Shown here piece by piece: positions 1 through 6,561 of a stretch of 20,830 nt of DNA. How positions within the stretch are numbered: position 1 is the stretch's first letter; every line of letters starts with the position of its first letter. The DNA lies in contig CAZMVU010000079.1 in assembly GCA_964569295.1 (NCBI GenBank), positions 1-20,830 of the forward strand, read 5' to 3'. The notes under the pieces are model-generated. The model was given only the letters and a program-made list of their open reading frames with translations, did not search any database and was not told the origin of the DNA. Position numbers and translations under genes: made by a program. Source of the DNA: CAZMVU01 sp964569295. GTDB taxonomy: Bacteria; Hydrogenedentota; Hydrogenedentia; Hydrogenedentales; JAGMZX01.

Positions 1-56
1 CAAGGTGCCCGAATAACTTCTTGTTGTTCTTTATACGAGTCAGTGCCTAAGGCACC
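1..56. repeat. Left copy of a 56-bp inverted repeat
   Basis: This stretch is the reverse complement of 20492-20547 with two differences: position 14 (t here, a in the other copy) and the last base. It ends in a short palindrome, GTGCC-taa-GGCAC, at 43-55. Both copies point the same way relative to the interior, so they bracket about 20.4 kb as inverted repeats. The window starts exactly on the first base of the repeat. That suggests the contig was broken at a multicopy sequence, which is an inference. No coding capacity is seen. Confidence 0.9.
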
Positions 57-115
57 AAGTAACGGGGTCTGTCCCTGAAACTTGCCCGGGGGCGGCTGCC
101 TGCGCGTGCGCCGCG

Positions 116-145
116 TTGTCCGGCACTGTCGCGACTTGTTAAGAT
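116..145 (+). promoter_or_regulatory. Possible sigma-70 promoter for the 222-983 gene
   Basis: TTGTCC (116-121) is followed 18 bases later by TAAGAT (140-145). Each box matches 4 of 6 consensus bases. It lies about 75 bp upstream of the first gene. The match is moderate and could be chance. Confidence 0.35.
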
Positions 146-221
146 GCGGGCGCGGGTGCGGCGGCGAGACCCGCAATGCGCGGTCCGGCGTTGTATATGC
201 CCGCGTGAAAGGCGGTTCGTT

Positions 222-983
222 ATGGCAGGAGACACAGCACGTTTACGGTCAGCCATCATCCAGTTTTACCGGGAAGAATTGCGGCACCGGTACGATCTCG
301 CCAATGTACGGCAATTCGAACCGTTCGAAGACGTGCCTGATGAAACCATCGTGGCGTTGCGTGCCTATTTCCTCGAGCACGTGTACCCGCCGCCCGAGGA
401 TCGCGAACAACTCGACGAGGCCTTCAACCACCTGGGCAGGCTCCTGCGTTCGCCCAAGCGCATGCGCCCGCTGGTGGGGACCGCCTTCTCCTCGCTGTGG
501 ACCCTGGGCCGAAAGCTGCCCGGCGCCATCAGTGCGGGCCGCGCCACCTTCGACGCCTACTCGGAAACACGCAAGCTCGAGCAGTACATGCTTTCCGAGG
601 CGATCGCGCGCGATTACCACGAGGGCGACATCGAAGACCGCTACAAGATGCTCCACCTCATCAGTTCGATACCCGAGAAACACGTGCGGCGTCTTATCAA
701 AGACATCATGAACCTCTTCCATTCCTTGACCAATATCGCGCTGCTGCGCACGTCGTGCACGATCATGACGCGCTGCTACGAGATTATGGAAGAACGTCCC
801 GATCTCTACGACGCGTGTGAGCGGGATGGGCTGGCGCTTGGGCTGGCGCTCTTGAACGGCGGCCTCGAACTCTTCGCGCAGATGGACCGGAGCCTGTTCC
901 CGCAGATTATCGAGGGCATCGAGCAGGTGGAACACGACTGGTACAACCGGGTGCGCACCCAGGTGGCCGCCCAGACTGGATGA
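222..983 (+). CDS. Uncharacterised alpha-helical protein
   Basis: I do not recognise this 253-residue protein. The start is placed at ATG 222 because AAAGGCGG lies about 7 bases upstream; the frame stays open to 144, but that extension is arginine- and cysteine-rich and looks non-coding. There is no signal peptide or clear membrane segment, so it is probably cytoplasmic. The sequence is rich in charged residues and leucine, with long stretches likely to be helical, for example IEDRYKMLHLISSIPEKHVR in the middle. The C-terminal third has a hydrophobic patch, GLALGLALLNGGLELF, that could pack against a partner. The stop TGA overlaps the ribosome site of the next gene, and only 12 bases separate the two, so they are almost certainly cotranscribed. 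By context it may act with the SRPBCC-fold protein, perhaps on a lipid or other hydrophobic ligand; this is speculative. Confidence 0.8.
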   Translation: MAGDTARLRSAIIQFYREELRHRYDLANVRQFEPFEDVPDETIVALRAYFLEHVYPPPEDREQLDEAFNHLGRLLRSPKRMRPLVGTAFSSLWTLGRKLPGAISAGRATFDAYSETRKLEQYMLSEAIARDYHEGDIEDRYKMLHLISSIPEKHVRRLIKDIMNLFHSLTNIALLRTSCTIMTRCYEIMEERPDLYDACERDGLALGLALLNGGLELFAQMDRSLFPQIIEGIEQVEHDWYNRVRTQVAAQTG

Positions 984-995
984 GGAACACGCACC

Positions 996-1484
996 ATGGC
1001 CTTCACCGTGGACTTTGAAGTCACGCGAACCGAAGAAGTCGCTTGCCCTTACGACAGGGTATTCGATGTCCTCGCCGACGTGCCGGAATCTGTCAGCCAC
1101 TTCCCGAAAGTCGAGGAACTCGAAGACCTTGGCGGCGGCGTTTACCGGTGGAATATGCAGAAGATCGGGGTCGACAAGTACCACATTCAAACGATCTACG
1201 CCTGCAAGTACACCAGCGATCGCGGCAAGGGCCGTGTGAAGTGGACGCCCGTGAAGGGTCAGGGCAACGCCACCGTAAAGGGGCAGTGGACCATCAAGGC
1301 GCTCGACGAGGCCACCACGCGTTTCACCCTCAAGACCAGCGGGGAAATGGAGGTGCCGCTGCCGCGGCTCGTCAAGATGGCCGTCGCCCCCGTTGTGCGC
1401 CGTGAGTTTACCGCTATGGTCGATCGCTACATGGAAAACCTGTGCGCTACCTTTGAAAAACGCGGCAAAAAGAAGCGTAAGTAG
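996..1484 (+). CDS. SRPBCC (START/Bet v1-like) family protein
   Basis: This 162-residue protein has the size and pattern of the SRPBCC helix-grip fold. It opens with a beta strand (FTVDFEVTRTEEVACP), then an early helix with the typical 'YDRVFDVLADVPESVSHFP' wording, then alternating strands (VYRWNMQKIG, KGRVKWTPVKGQG, TRFTLKTSGEMEVPLP), and ends in a long helix followed by a lysine/arginine tail. Family members bind hydrophobic ligands in a cavity or act as cyclases, aromatase-like enzymes or lipid carriers; the sequence alone does not give the ligand. There is no signal peptide. The ribosome site GAGGAA overlaps the stop of the preceding gene, so the two form an operon. The basic tail (RGKKKRK) could favour contact with membranes or nucleic acid. 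Fold assignment is by pattern recognition; function is unknown. Confidence 0.8.
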   Translation: MAFTVDFEVTRTEEVACPYDRVFDVLADVPESVSHFPKVEELEDLGGGVYRWNMQKIGVDKYHIQTIYACKYTSDRGKGRVKWTPVKGQGNATVKGQWTIKALDEATTRFTLKTSGEMEVPLPRLVKMAVAPVVRREFTAMVDRYMENLCATFEKRGKKKRK

Positions 1485-1648
1485 CCGCATTGCGCGTGCA
1501 TTGGGCGATGGGAAAGGCCCGCGCATGGCCGCGGTGTCGCCGGGCCGGCGCGCTGCCCGGGCCTGAGCAGGCGGGCGGGGAATGGGATCATTCGGGACGG
1601 CGTGCCCTAAAATCCGATATTTATTGTACTTAAAGCTGCACCGGGGGT

Positions 1649-1677
1649 TTGACATTGGTGGCGGCGTGTGCTAGATT
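1649..1677 (+). promoter_or_regulatory. Strong sigma-70-type promoter
   Basis: TTGACA (1649-1654) and TAGATT (1672-1677) are separated by exactly 17 bases. The -35 box is a perfect match and the -10 box matches 4 of 6. It lies about 55 bp upstream of the ATG at 1732, after a 164-bp GC-rich gap following the SRPBCC gene, so it most likely starts transcription of the 1732-2310 gene and possibly the HU gene behind it. Confidence 0.75.
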
Positions 1678-1731
1678 ACGCACGATTTTCCCCACCGGCG
1701 CGTATTGCGAGAGAGGGAGCTTTGCTGTCAC

Positions 1732-2310
1732 ATGGCGCGACTTAACAAAAAGCAACTCAAGGTTATCGAGCAATTGGAGCGCCGTGTGGCGCTGTGCCAG
1801 GAGTTCATGAACGACTGGTTGCTCTTCTACCAAATTCTCAATGCCTACCAGAATCCGGGCGCGAACAAGGCCCAGCTCGAGAACCAGTTTCTCAAGATCA
1901 AGAGCAAGCTGGCCCGCGAGCACCGCGTGCTCAAGGATACGCTGGGCGGCGACTACCAGCTCGATGCCAACACCATGAACCTGGTGTCGGGCGCCACCAG
2001 TCTCGAGGCTATCTACGGGCAGTCCGATGTGGCCATCAAGAAGCTGCAGACCGAGTGGCACCGCTCGTTTATCTCGATCAATGAAACCCTCGGCGCGCTC
2101 CAGGACAAGAAGTCCCGGGCTGAAGCCGGCGAGCGGGTCTTTGTCATGCCTGGGCGCGGTGAAGAATTTGCCGGCGGCGGCGGTGGCGTGAATAACGAGA
2201 CGGTCCTCTGGGTGGTGGGCACCGTGGTAGTTCTGGCCGCGCTGGGCGCCGTGGCGTATTTCACGGGCTTTCTGGAATGGTGGTGGCAGCAGGTACAGAA
2301 TCTTATGTAA
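1732..2310 (+). CDS. Tail-anchored coiled-coil membrane protein, unknown function
   Basis: The 192-residue protein starts at ATG 1732, behind GAGAGGGAG; a TTG at 1705 is in frame but has no ribosome site. The first ~70 residues are charged and heptad-like (KKQLKVIEQLERRV, then AQLENQFLKIKSKLAREHRVL), suggesting a coiled coil. A glycine-rich linker around 147-152 leads to one hydrophobic helix (about 157-180). The protein then ends in a short tail with three tryptophans (183-185), typical of the membrane interface. There is no N-terminal signal, so it looks like a C-tail-anchored inner-membrane protein with its bulk in the cytoplasm. I do not recognise the family. It has its own strong promoter and sits 135 bp upstream of an HU-type gene; a link between the two is possible but not shown. 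Confidence 0.8.
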   Translation: MARLNKKQLKVIEQLERRVALCQEFMNDWLLFYQILNAYQNPGANKAQLENQFLKIKSKLAREHRVLKDTLGGDYQLDANTMNLVSGATSLEAIYGQSDVAIKKLQTEWHRSFISINETLGALQDKKSRAEAGERVFVMPGRGEEFAGGGGGVNNETVLWVVGTVVVLAALGAVAYFTGFLEWWWQQVQNLM

Positions 2311-2445
2311 CCAGCAGCGCCGGGTTGGCGGCCGGTACGCCGCCGCGCCGGGTGCCAGCGGGGTATTGCAGGCGGGTTCTGCAGGCGCAAACGTATCCCC
2401 GGCAGACGCAGGCAGCCGCGCCGATGCGGTTGAAAGGAGCGCAGC

Positions 2446-2799
2446 GTGACGAAGCGAGAGCTGGTGGTCGATGTAGCCGAACGGCTCGGCTATACCCAGA
2501 ATGAAGTGGCCGACGTGATCCAGGCCACGCTCGATACGATCACCGAAACGCTGGCCGAAGGGAGCCGCCTCGAAATACGCAATTTCGGCGTGTTCGAGAT
2601 AAAAACGCGTGACGCGCGGATCGGCCGCAATCCGCGGACCGGCGAGGCCGTGCCCATATACGAGAAGCGCGTCGCCATTTTCAAGCCTGGCAAGGCGCTC
2701 AAACAGCGGGTCGAGCACGGCGTTAACCAGGAACTGCGGGCGGCCGGCGGACAGGCGCGTCCCAAATCGCCGTCCGGTCCGGACAAGCCCGCCATGTGA
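2446..2799 (+). CDS. HU/IHF-family DNA-binding protein with C-terminal extension
   Basis: This nucleoid-associated protein bends and compacts DNA as a dimer. The 117-residue sequence shows the family hallmarks in order: the N-terminal helical dimerisation part (MTKRELVVDVAERLGYTQNE), the NFGVF strand (46-50), the DNA-binding arm with the RNPRTGE signature (61-67), and FKPGKALK (79-86), where the usual family protein ends a few residues later. About 25 extra residues follow, rich in glycine, proline and lysine, and probably disordered; they could add weak DNA contacts. The start is GTG at 2446, with GAAAGGAG about 6 bases upstream. It is not obviously cotranscribed with tatC, since 139 bp separate them. 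Whether it acts as HU or as one half of an IHF-like pair cannot be decided here. Confidence 0.95.
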   Translation: MTKRELVVDVAERLGYTQNEVADVIQATLDTITETLAEGSRLEIRNFGVFEIKTRDARIGRNPRTGEAVPIYEKRVAIFKPGKALKQRVEHGVNQELRAAGGQARPKSPSGPDKPAM

Positions 2800-2938
2800 C
2801 ACCCTTGCACCACCCTGCCACGGAGCGCTACGATCGTAAGCCGGGCCGGGGACTGCGCCAGCATCCTTACGGCGCACGCGCGTGTGCCCGAACAACCGAA
2901 CCCCCTGCGGCCTCGACCGTATGATGGAGTAGCTGACC

Positions 2939-3814
2939 GTGGCCGACGACTTTGAAGCCCGGATGACATTCACCGAGCACCTCGGCGAGTTGCGCACGCG
3001 CATCGTGCGTTCGCTCATCGCGGTGACGGCCGCTTTTTTCCTGTGTTTCTTCCTCTCCGGAAAAATCCTCGAGGTGGTCGCCGCGCCCCTGCGCTCCGTC
3101 GAGGAAATAACCGTCAACGGCGAACAGGCAAAAGACACGGCAGATAGCGCCGGCGACACCGGGGACGAAGAACCCAAGGAAGAAGAAGAGGAATCGAGCC
3201 GTTACAACCCCTTCGCCGCACCCAAGGCCGATTTCGTGAGCCTTGGCCCCCTCGAACCGTTCCTCGTGCGTTTCAAGGTCGCCGCCTATGCCGGACTCGT
3301 GCTCGCCTTTCCCTATTTGCTCTACCAGTTATGCGCGTTCATATTCCCTGGCCTTCGGCCGGCGGAACGCAGCGCCGCCAAAATCCTTATCGTTGGATGC
3401 GGCCTGCTTGCCAGCATGGGCGTTGTGGTCGCCTATTTCGGCGTGTTCCCACTCGTGCTGCCCTATCTGCTTCAATACAACCCCGACTGGGTCACCACGC
3501 AGCTCCAACTCGATCAGACGGTATCGATTATCATCAAGGGATTACTCGGCTTCTCCGTCGCTTTCCAGTTCCCCATGGCTGTCATCATTCTGGTCTACCT
3601 GGGCGTACTTGAACCAAAGACCCTCAAACAATACCGTAAGATCGCCATTGTGGCGCTGGCGTTTGTATCGGCCTTGTTCACGCCGCCGGACCCGTTCTCG
3701 ATGCTTATACTCATGATCCCCATGGTGCTCTTGTATGAGATAAGTATCCTCTTGTCCTACCTGGTCATTCGGCGCAAGCGGCAAAAGGCCGACGCCCCGG
3801 AAGGAAATGAATAA
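2939..3814 (+). CDS. tatC: Twin-arginine translocase subunit TatC
   Basis: TatC is the core of the Tat export system: it recognises RR-containing signal peptides and moves folded proteins across the cytoplasmic membrane. The 291-residue protein has six predicted membrane helices and the conserved wording of the family: HLGELRTR near the N-terminus (14-21), LEPFLVRFKVA (105-115), FPGLRPAE (136-143), FQFPMA (209-214) and TPPDPFS (248-254). The start is GTG at 2939, with a GGAG about 9 bases upstream. An unusual insertion of roughly 40 residues, very rich in Glu and Asp, sits at about 57-97 in the first periplasmic loop. The stop codon overlaps the ATG of the tatB-like gene by one base, so the two are translationally coupled. 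The Gfo/Idh/MocA protein at 12058-13527 is a likely client. Confidence 0.97.
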   Translation: MADDFEARMTFTEHLGELRTRIVRSLIAVTAAFFLCFFLSGKILEVVAAPLRSVEEITVNGEQAKDTADSAGDTGDEEPKEEEEESSRYNPFAAPKADFVSLGPLEPFLVRFKVAAYAGLVLAFPYLLYQLCAFIFPGLRPAERSAAKILIVGCGLLASMGVVVAYFGVFPLVLPYLLQYNPDWVTTQLQLDQTVSIIIKGLLGFSVAFQFPMAVIILVYLGVLEPKTLKQYRKIAIVALAFVSALFTPPDPFSMLILMIPMVLLYEISILLSYLVIRRKRQKADAPEGNE

Positions 3815-4341
3815 TGCCCGGCATCGGCTTCACGGAAATACTCCTGCTCGCGGGGATCGCCCTCGTCATAATCGGGCCGGAAAAGTTCCCCGACTTCGCC
3901 AAGGTCGTCGTGCGCACCATACGCGATATACGCGGTTACATGGACGAAGTGAAGAATGAGCTTTCCGAAGAACTCCGGCCCGTCGAAAAAGAGATGCGCG
4001 AGATTACCAAGGAAGACCCGCGCAAGTACGCGCGCGGCCTCACTTCATCCAAGCGCAAATCCCCGTGGAAAGACACCACGGGCGAAGGCGAAGAGCCCGC
4101 GGATGCGGACGAGGACACCTATCCCCCCGAGGAAACCCCCACCTCTTACGGCGGCTATGACGATGAGCCGGACAATGACCAGGATGAGTATTGGGGCGAA
4201 CAAGAGCCGAACGAGGACGTGCCCGGCACCGGCGCCACCGATGCCACCCCGCGCGAGGAACCGCCGCCCGAGCAGAACGACACCGCAGGCGACTTCGAGG
4301 GCGAGGGCGATTTCGATGCGCCGCACCGGCTCGATGGATAG
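3814..4341 (+). CDS. tatB: TatA/TatB-family translocase subunit (TatB-like)
   Basis: This 175-residue protein has the TatA/B layout: a short N-terminal membrane helix (about residues 4-20), a hinge, an amphipathic helix (about 25-55), and a long hydrophilic tail. The hinge reads GPEKFPDFAKVV; a Gly-Pro here is typical of TatB, whereas TatA usually has Phe-Gly, so TatB is the better guess. The tail beyond residue 75 is strongly acidic (many Asp, Glu, Pro, Gly) and is probably disordered. In the family, TatB docks on TatC to form the receptor for twin-arginine signals. The ATG overlaps the tatC stop by one base, and AAGGAA just upstream lies inside tatC. No second, TatA-type gene is seen in the window, so it must be elsewhere or this protein does both jobs. 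Confidence 0.88.
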   Translation: MPGIGFTEILLLAGIALVIIGPEKFPDFAKVVVRTIRDIRGYMDEVKNELSEELRPVEKEMREITKEDPRKYARGLTSSKRKSPWKDTTGEGEEPADADEDTYPPEETPTSYGGYDDEPDNDQDEYWGEQEPNEDVPGTGATDATPREEPPPEQNDTAGDFEGEGDFDAPHRLDG

Positions 4342-4401
4342 TCCGCCGGCCTGTGCGAAGCTGGTTACGGCGTCGGCGTAAGGCGATGTCCCGCCGGCGG
4401 C

Positions 4402-6045
4402 TCATGGGGGAGGCTGCGCCATCCCTACCACCGCCCCGCTCTTGGCTGGAAGCGTGAGACGGCTGGCCGCGAGTTCTACCCCACGCCCGGCACCCAGGTG
4501 CAATGCGCCGGCTTCGGGCAGCGAGAGCGCAACCGGGGTTTTCCCAAAATTCAGCAACACCGCCACGCGCTCGCTGTCCCGGGAGCGTGTATAGCCGAGG
4601 ACGCGCGCCGGCAGGCCGTCGAGCAGTGCGAGCGCACCCGCACGCAGCGCTGGCGATTTCCGGCGCAAATGCAGCAGATCACGGTACAACCGCCACAGGG
4701 AATCCGGATCGTTCTGCTGCGCCGCCACGTTGCACGTGCCCTTGTTCGCGGTGTTTACCGGCAACCAGGGCGTGGCATCGGGCGGACAGAACCCCGCGTT
4801 CGCATCCGCTGTCCACTGCATGGGCGTGCGGTTCATGTCACGGTTGAGGTTCACCGGCAGCCAAGCCCGCAATGCATCCGGCAGCCAATGCCATTGCCGC
4901 GATATCGGGTCCTGCGCGCGCGCCTTGGGAATGAAGACATCCTCCATGCCGATCTCCTCGCCCATGTACACCGTGGGCACGCCGCGCGCCGTGAGCTGGA
5001 ACAGCGCCAATAGCCGGGCGAGGTGCGCATCGCCGCCTATGCGGCTCATGACGCGGCGCATGTCGTGATTGCCGTAGACGAGCGTGGGCATGAAAGGCGG
5101 CGGGAAGTGGTGCTCGAGCGCCGCGGCCACCTGCCGGAAAAAACCCGCACGGCGTTGCCACGGCAGCAGAAAGATCATGTCGAACACAAAAGCGAGGTGC
5201 AGGCCGTCGTTGGCCGTGCCGCCCAGCAGCCGCCGGTGGTCCGCCTTGGCGCCCATGACCTCGCCCAGCAGGATACGCGGCGGATGCTCGAACTCGTCCA
5301 CTACCGCGCGCAATTCCTGCGCAAAAGCGAACACATCCGGGTGGTTGTGCTGCATGACCGGCGCATTCAGGCAAGGCCGCCCGCCGCTGTAGAGCCCCGG
5401 GCGAAACGGGTTCGGCCGGAAGTCGGCGTCTTTCATCAGACAGGTGAAGAGATCGAGCCGAAACCCATCGGCCCCGCGTTCCAGCCAATGGCGTACCATG
5501 GCGAACATGGCGGCTTTCACCACGGGATTACGCCAGTTGAGGTCCGGCTGAAACGGTAAGAAGGAGGCAAGATACCACTGGCCGCGCGCCGGTGCATAGT
5601 GCCAGGCACTTCCACCCGGGACCGCTATCCAGTTGTTCGGCGGTTTCCGGCCGCGGCCATCGCGCCAGATGTACCAGTCCGCCTTCGGGTTGTCCCGCGA
5701 CGCGCCCGATTCCAGAAACCACGGGTGTTGGTCCGAAGTGTGACTGAGCACGAGGTCGAAGAGCACCTTGAGTCCCCGCGCGTGCGCCGCTCCGAGGAGC
5801 GCATCGACGTCCTCCTGATCCCCATACGCCGGCGCCACACCATAATAATCCGTGATATCGTAGCCGTGGTCCGCGAGCGGGCTGGGAAAGAAGGGCGACA
5901 GCCACACGGCCTCGAAGCCGAGATCCGCGATATAGTCGAGCTTCGCGATAACCCCGCGCAGGTCGCCGATGCCGTCCCCGTTCGTGTCGTAAAACGAACG
6001 CGGATACACCTGGTACACCGTCGTTTCATGCCACCAAGGCGTCAT
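4402..6045 (-). CDS. GH13 alpha-glucosidase (alpha-amylase family)
   Basis: This cytoplasmic-type glycoside hydrolase of 547 residues probably releases glucose from short alpha-glucans or related disaccharides. The (beta/alpha)8 motifs appear in order: DTNGDGIGDL metal-binding loop (20-29), DLVLSH (97-102), QPDLNW (166-171), GFRLDLF with nucleophile Asp198, LLGEV with acid/base Glu262, and GNHD with Asp328. The C-terminus holds the MNRTPMQW segment and a beta-rich domain. Length and motifs fit the oligo-1,6-glucosidase / alpha-glucosidase / sucrose-isomerase-like branch. The residue after the nucleophile is Leu, rather than the Val or small residue used to separate alpha-1,6 from alpha-1,4 specificity, so the linkage is uncertain. 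The start at 6045 is chosen because GGGAGAAG sits just upstream and the protein then begins MTPWWHETTVYQVYPRSFYD, as in relatives; an in-frame ATG at 6126 is less likely. There is no signal peptide. It is convergent with tatB. Confidence 0.95.
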   Translation of the reverse strand: MTPWWHETTVYQVYPRSFYDTNGDGIGDLRGVIAKLDYIADLGFEAVWLSPFFPSPLADHGYDITDYYGVAPAYGDQEDVDALLGAAHARGLKVLFDLVLSHTSDQHPWFLESGASRDNPKADWYIWRDGRGRKPPNNWIAVPGGSAWHYAPARGQWYLASFLPFQPDLNWRNPVVKAAMFAMVRHWLERGADGFRLDLFTCLMKDADFRPNPFRPGLYSGGRPCLNAPVMQHNHPDVFAFAQELRAVVDEFEHPPRILLGEVMGAKADHRRLLGGTANDGLHLAFVFDMIFLLPWQRRAGFFRQVAAALEHHFPPPFMPTLVYGNHDMRRVMSRIGGDAHLARLLALFQLTARGVPTVYMGEEIGMEDVFIPKARAQDPISRQWHWLPDALRAWLPVNLNRDMNRTPMQWTADANAGFCPPDATPWLPVNTANKGTCNVAAQQNDPDSLWRLYRDLLHLRRKSPALRAGALALLDGLPARVLGYTRSRDSERVAVLLNFGKTPVALSLPEAGALHLGAGRGVELAASRLTLPAKSGAVVGMAQPPP

Positions 6046-6561
6046 GTACTTCTCCCGCGCGTGCCAAGAAAACAGGTTCTCATCTTCCTTCGAAGGCCTT
6101 TCGCCAAACCGGGTTTCTGGTCTCATGGTACACGCTTGCAATCCCTGCGAAGAGAGCCCGTTTCTCTTGGATGTACAGTAACGAAGAGTGAAGCAAAAAG
6201 GGGACTGTCCTCGCAACTCTTCACGCGGGGACGGTCCCTTTCTTTGCGCCCTCGGGTGGAATGGTCCCGCATTCTTCGTCAACACGGAGGCAAACCGGAG
6301 ACAGACCCGTCTCGCTTCCTCCTTCGCGAAGACGCTTCCCCTTCGCCGGGGCGCTGCGGCGGACAAGCCGGCGGGACATGCGCGGACTCGCTCGCTTGTG
6401 TCAGTCCCGTTTTCCTTACCCGTACGGGTCATTGAAGAATCCAGCACGTGACAGGAGAAGAACTGCACCCTTTATCCACCCCCCTCACAAGAGACCGGCG
6501 GCAGTACACGCTTTCACGTGTCCCACCGCCGGAAGAACGCGCCGGGTGTATTTTTCGGTGT
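6046..6561. other. Intergenic gap upstream of the GH13 gene
   Basis: These 516 bases separate the BON gene (ending at 6562) from the GH13 start. No gene is supported. The left part holds the GH13 ribosome site and an imperfect palindrome (listed separately at 6195-6244). The rest has no clear promoter box or terminator that I can defend. Confidence 0.6.
6195..6244. repeat. Imperfect inverted repeat of the GGGGACTGTCC type
   Basis: The arms 6195-6214 (containing AAGGGGACTGTCC) and 6225-6244 (containing GGGGACGGTCCC) are reverse complements at 16 of 20 positions, with a 10-base loop. A similar piece, GGGGTCTGTCCC, occurs at 64-75 next to the left-end repeat. The pattern resembles small dispersed palindromic elements found in gaps of many environmental genomes; that comparison is from memory. 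Confidence 0.55.

Noticed and set aside
1..56. Possible tRNA or CRISPR repeat at the window edge
   Set aside because: There is no cloverleaf, no regular spacer array and only two inverted copies, so neither call can be supported.
249..1655. 468-codon minus-strand frame
   Set aside because: It is antisense to the two coupled genes at 222-1484 and has a composition typical of reverse-frame translations.
1630..3177. 515-codon minus-strand frame
   Set aside because: It covers the tail-anchored protein, HU and the start of tatC on the other strand. All three of those are supported by motifs or a promoter.
6127..6468. N-terminal extension of the GH13 protein to 6468
   Set aside because: The extra residues are Arg/Ser/Pro-rich and unlike the family, and the start at 6045 has a good ribosome site and the family's usual N-terminus.
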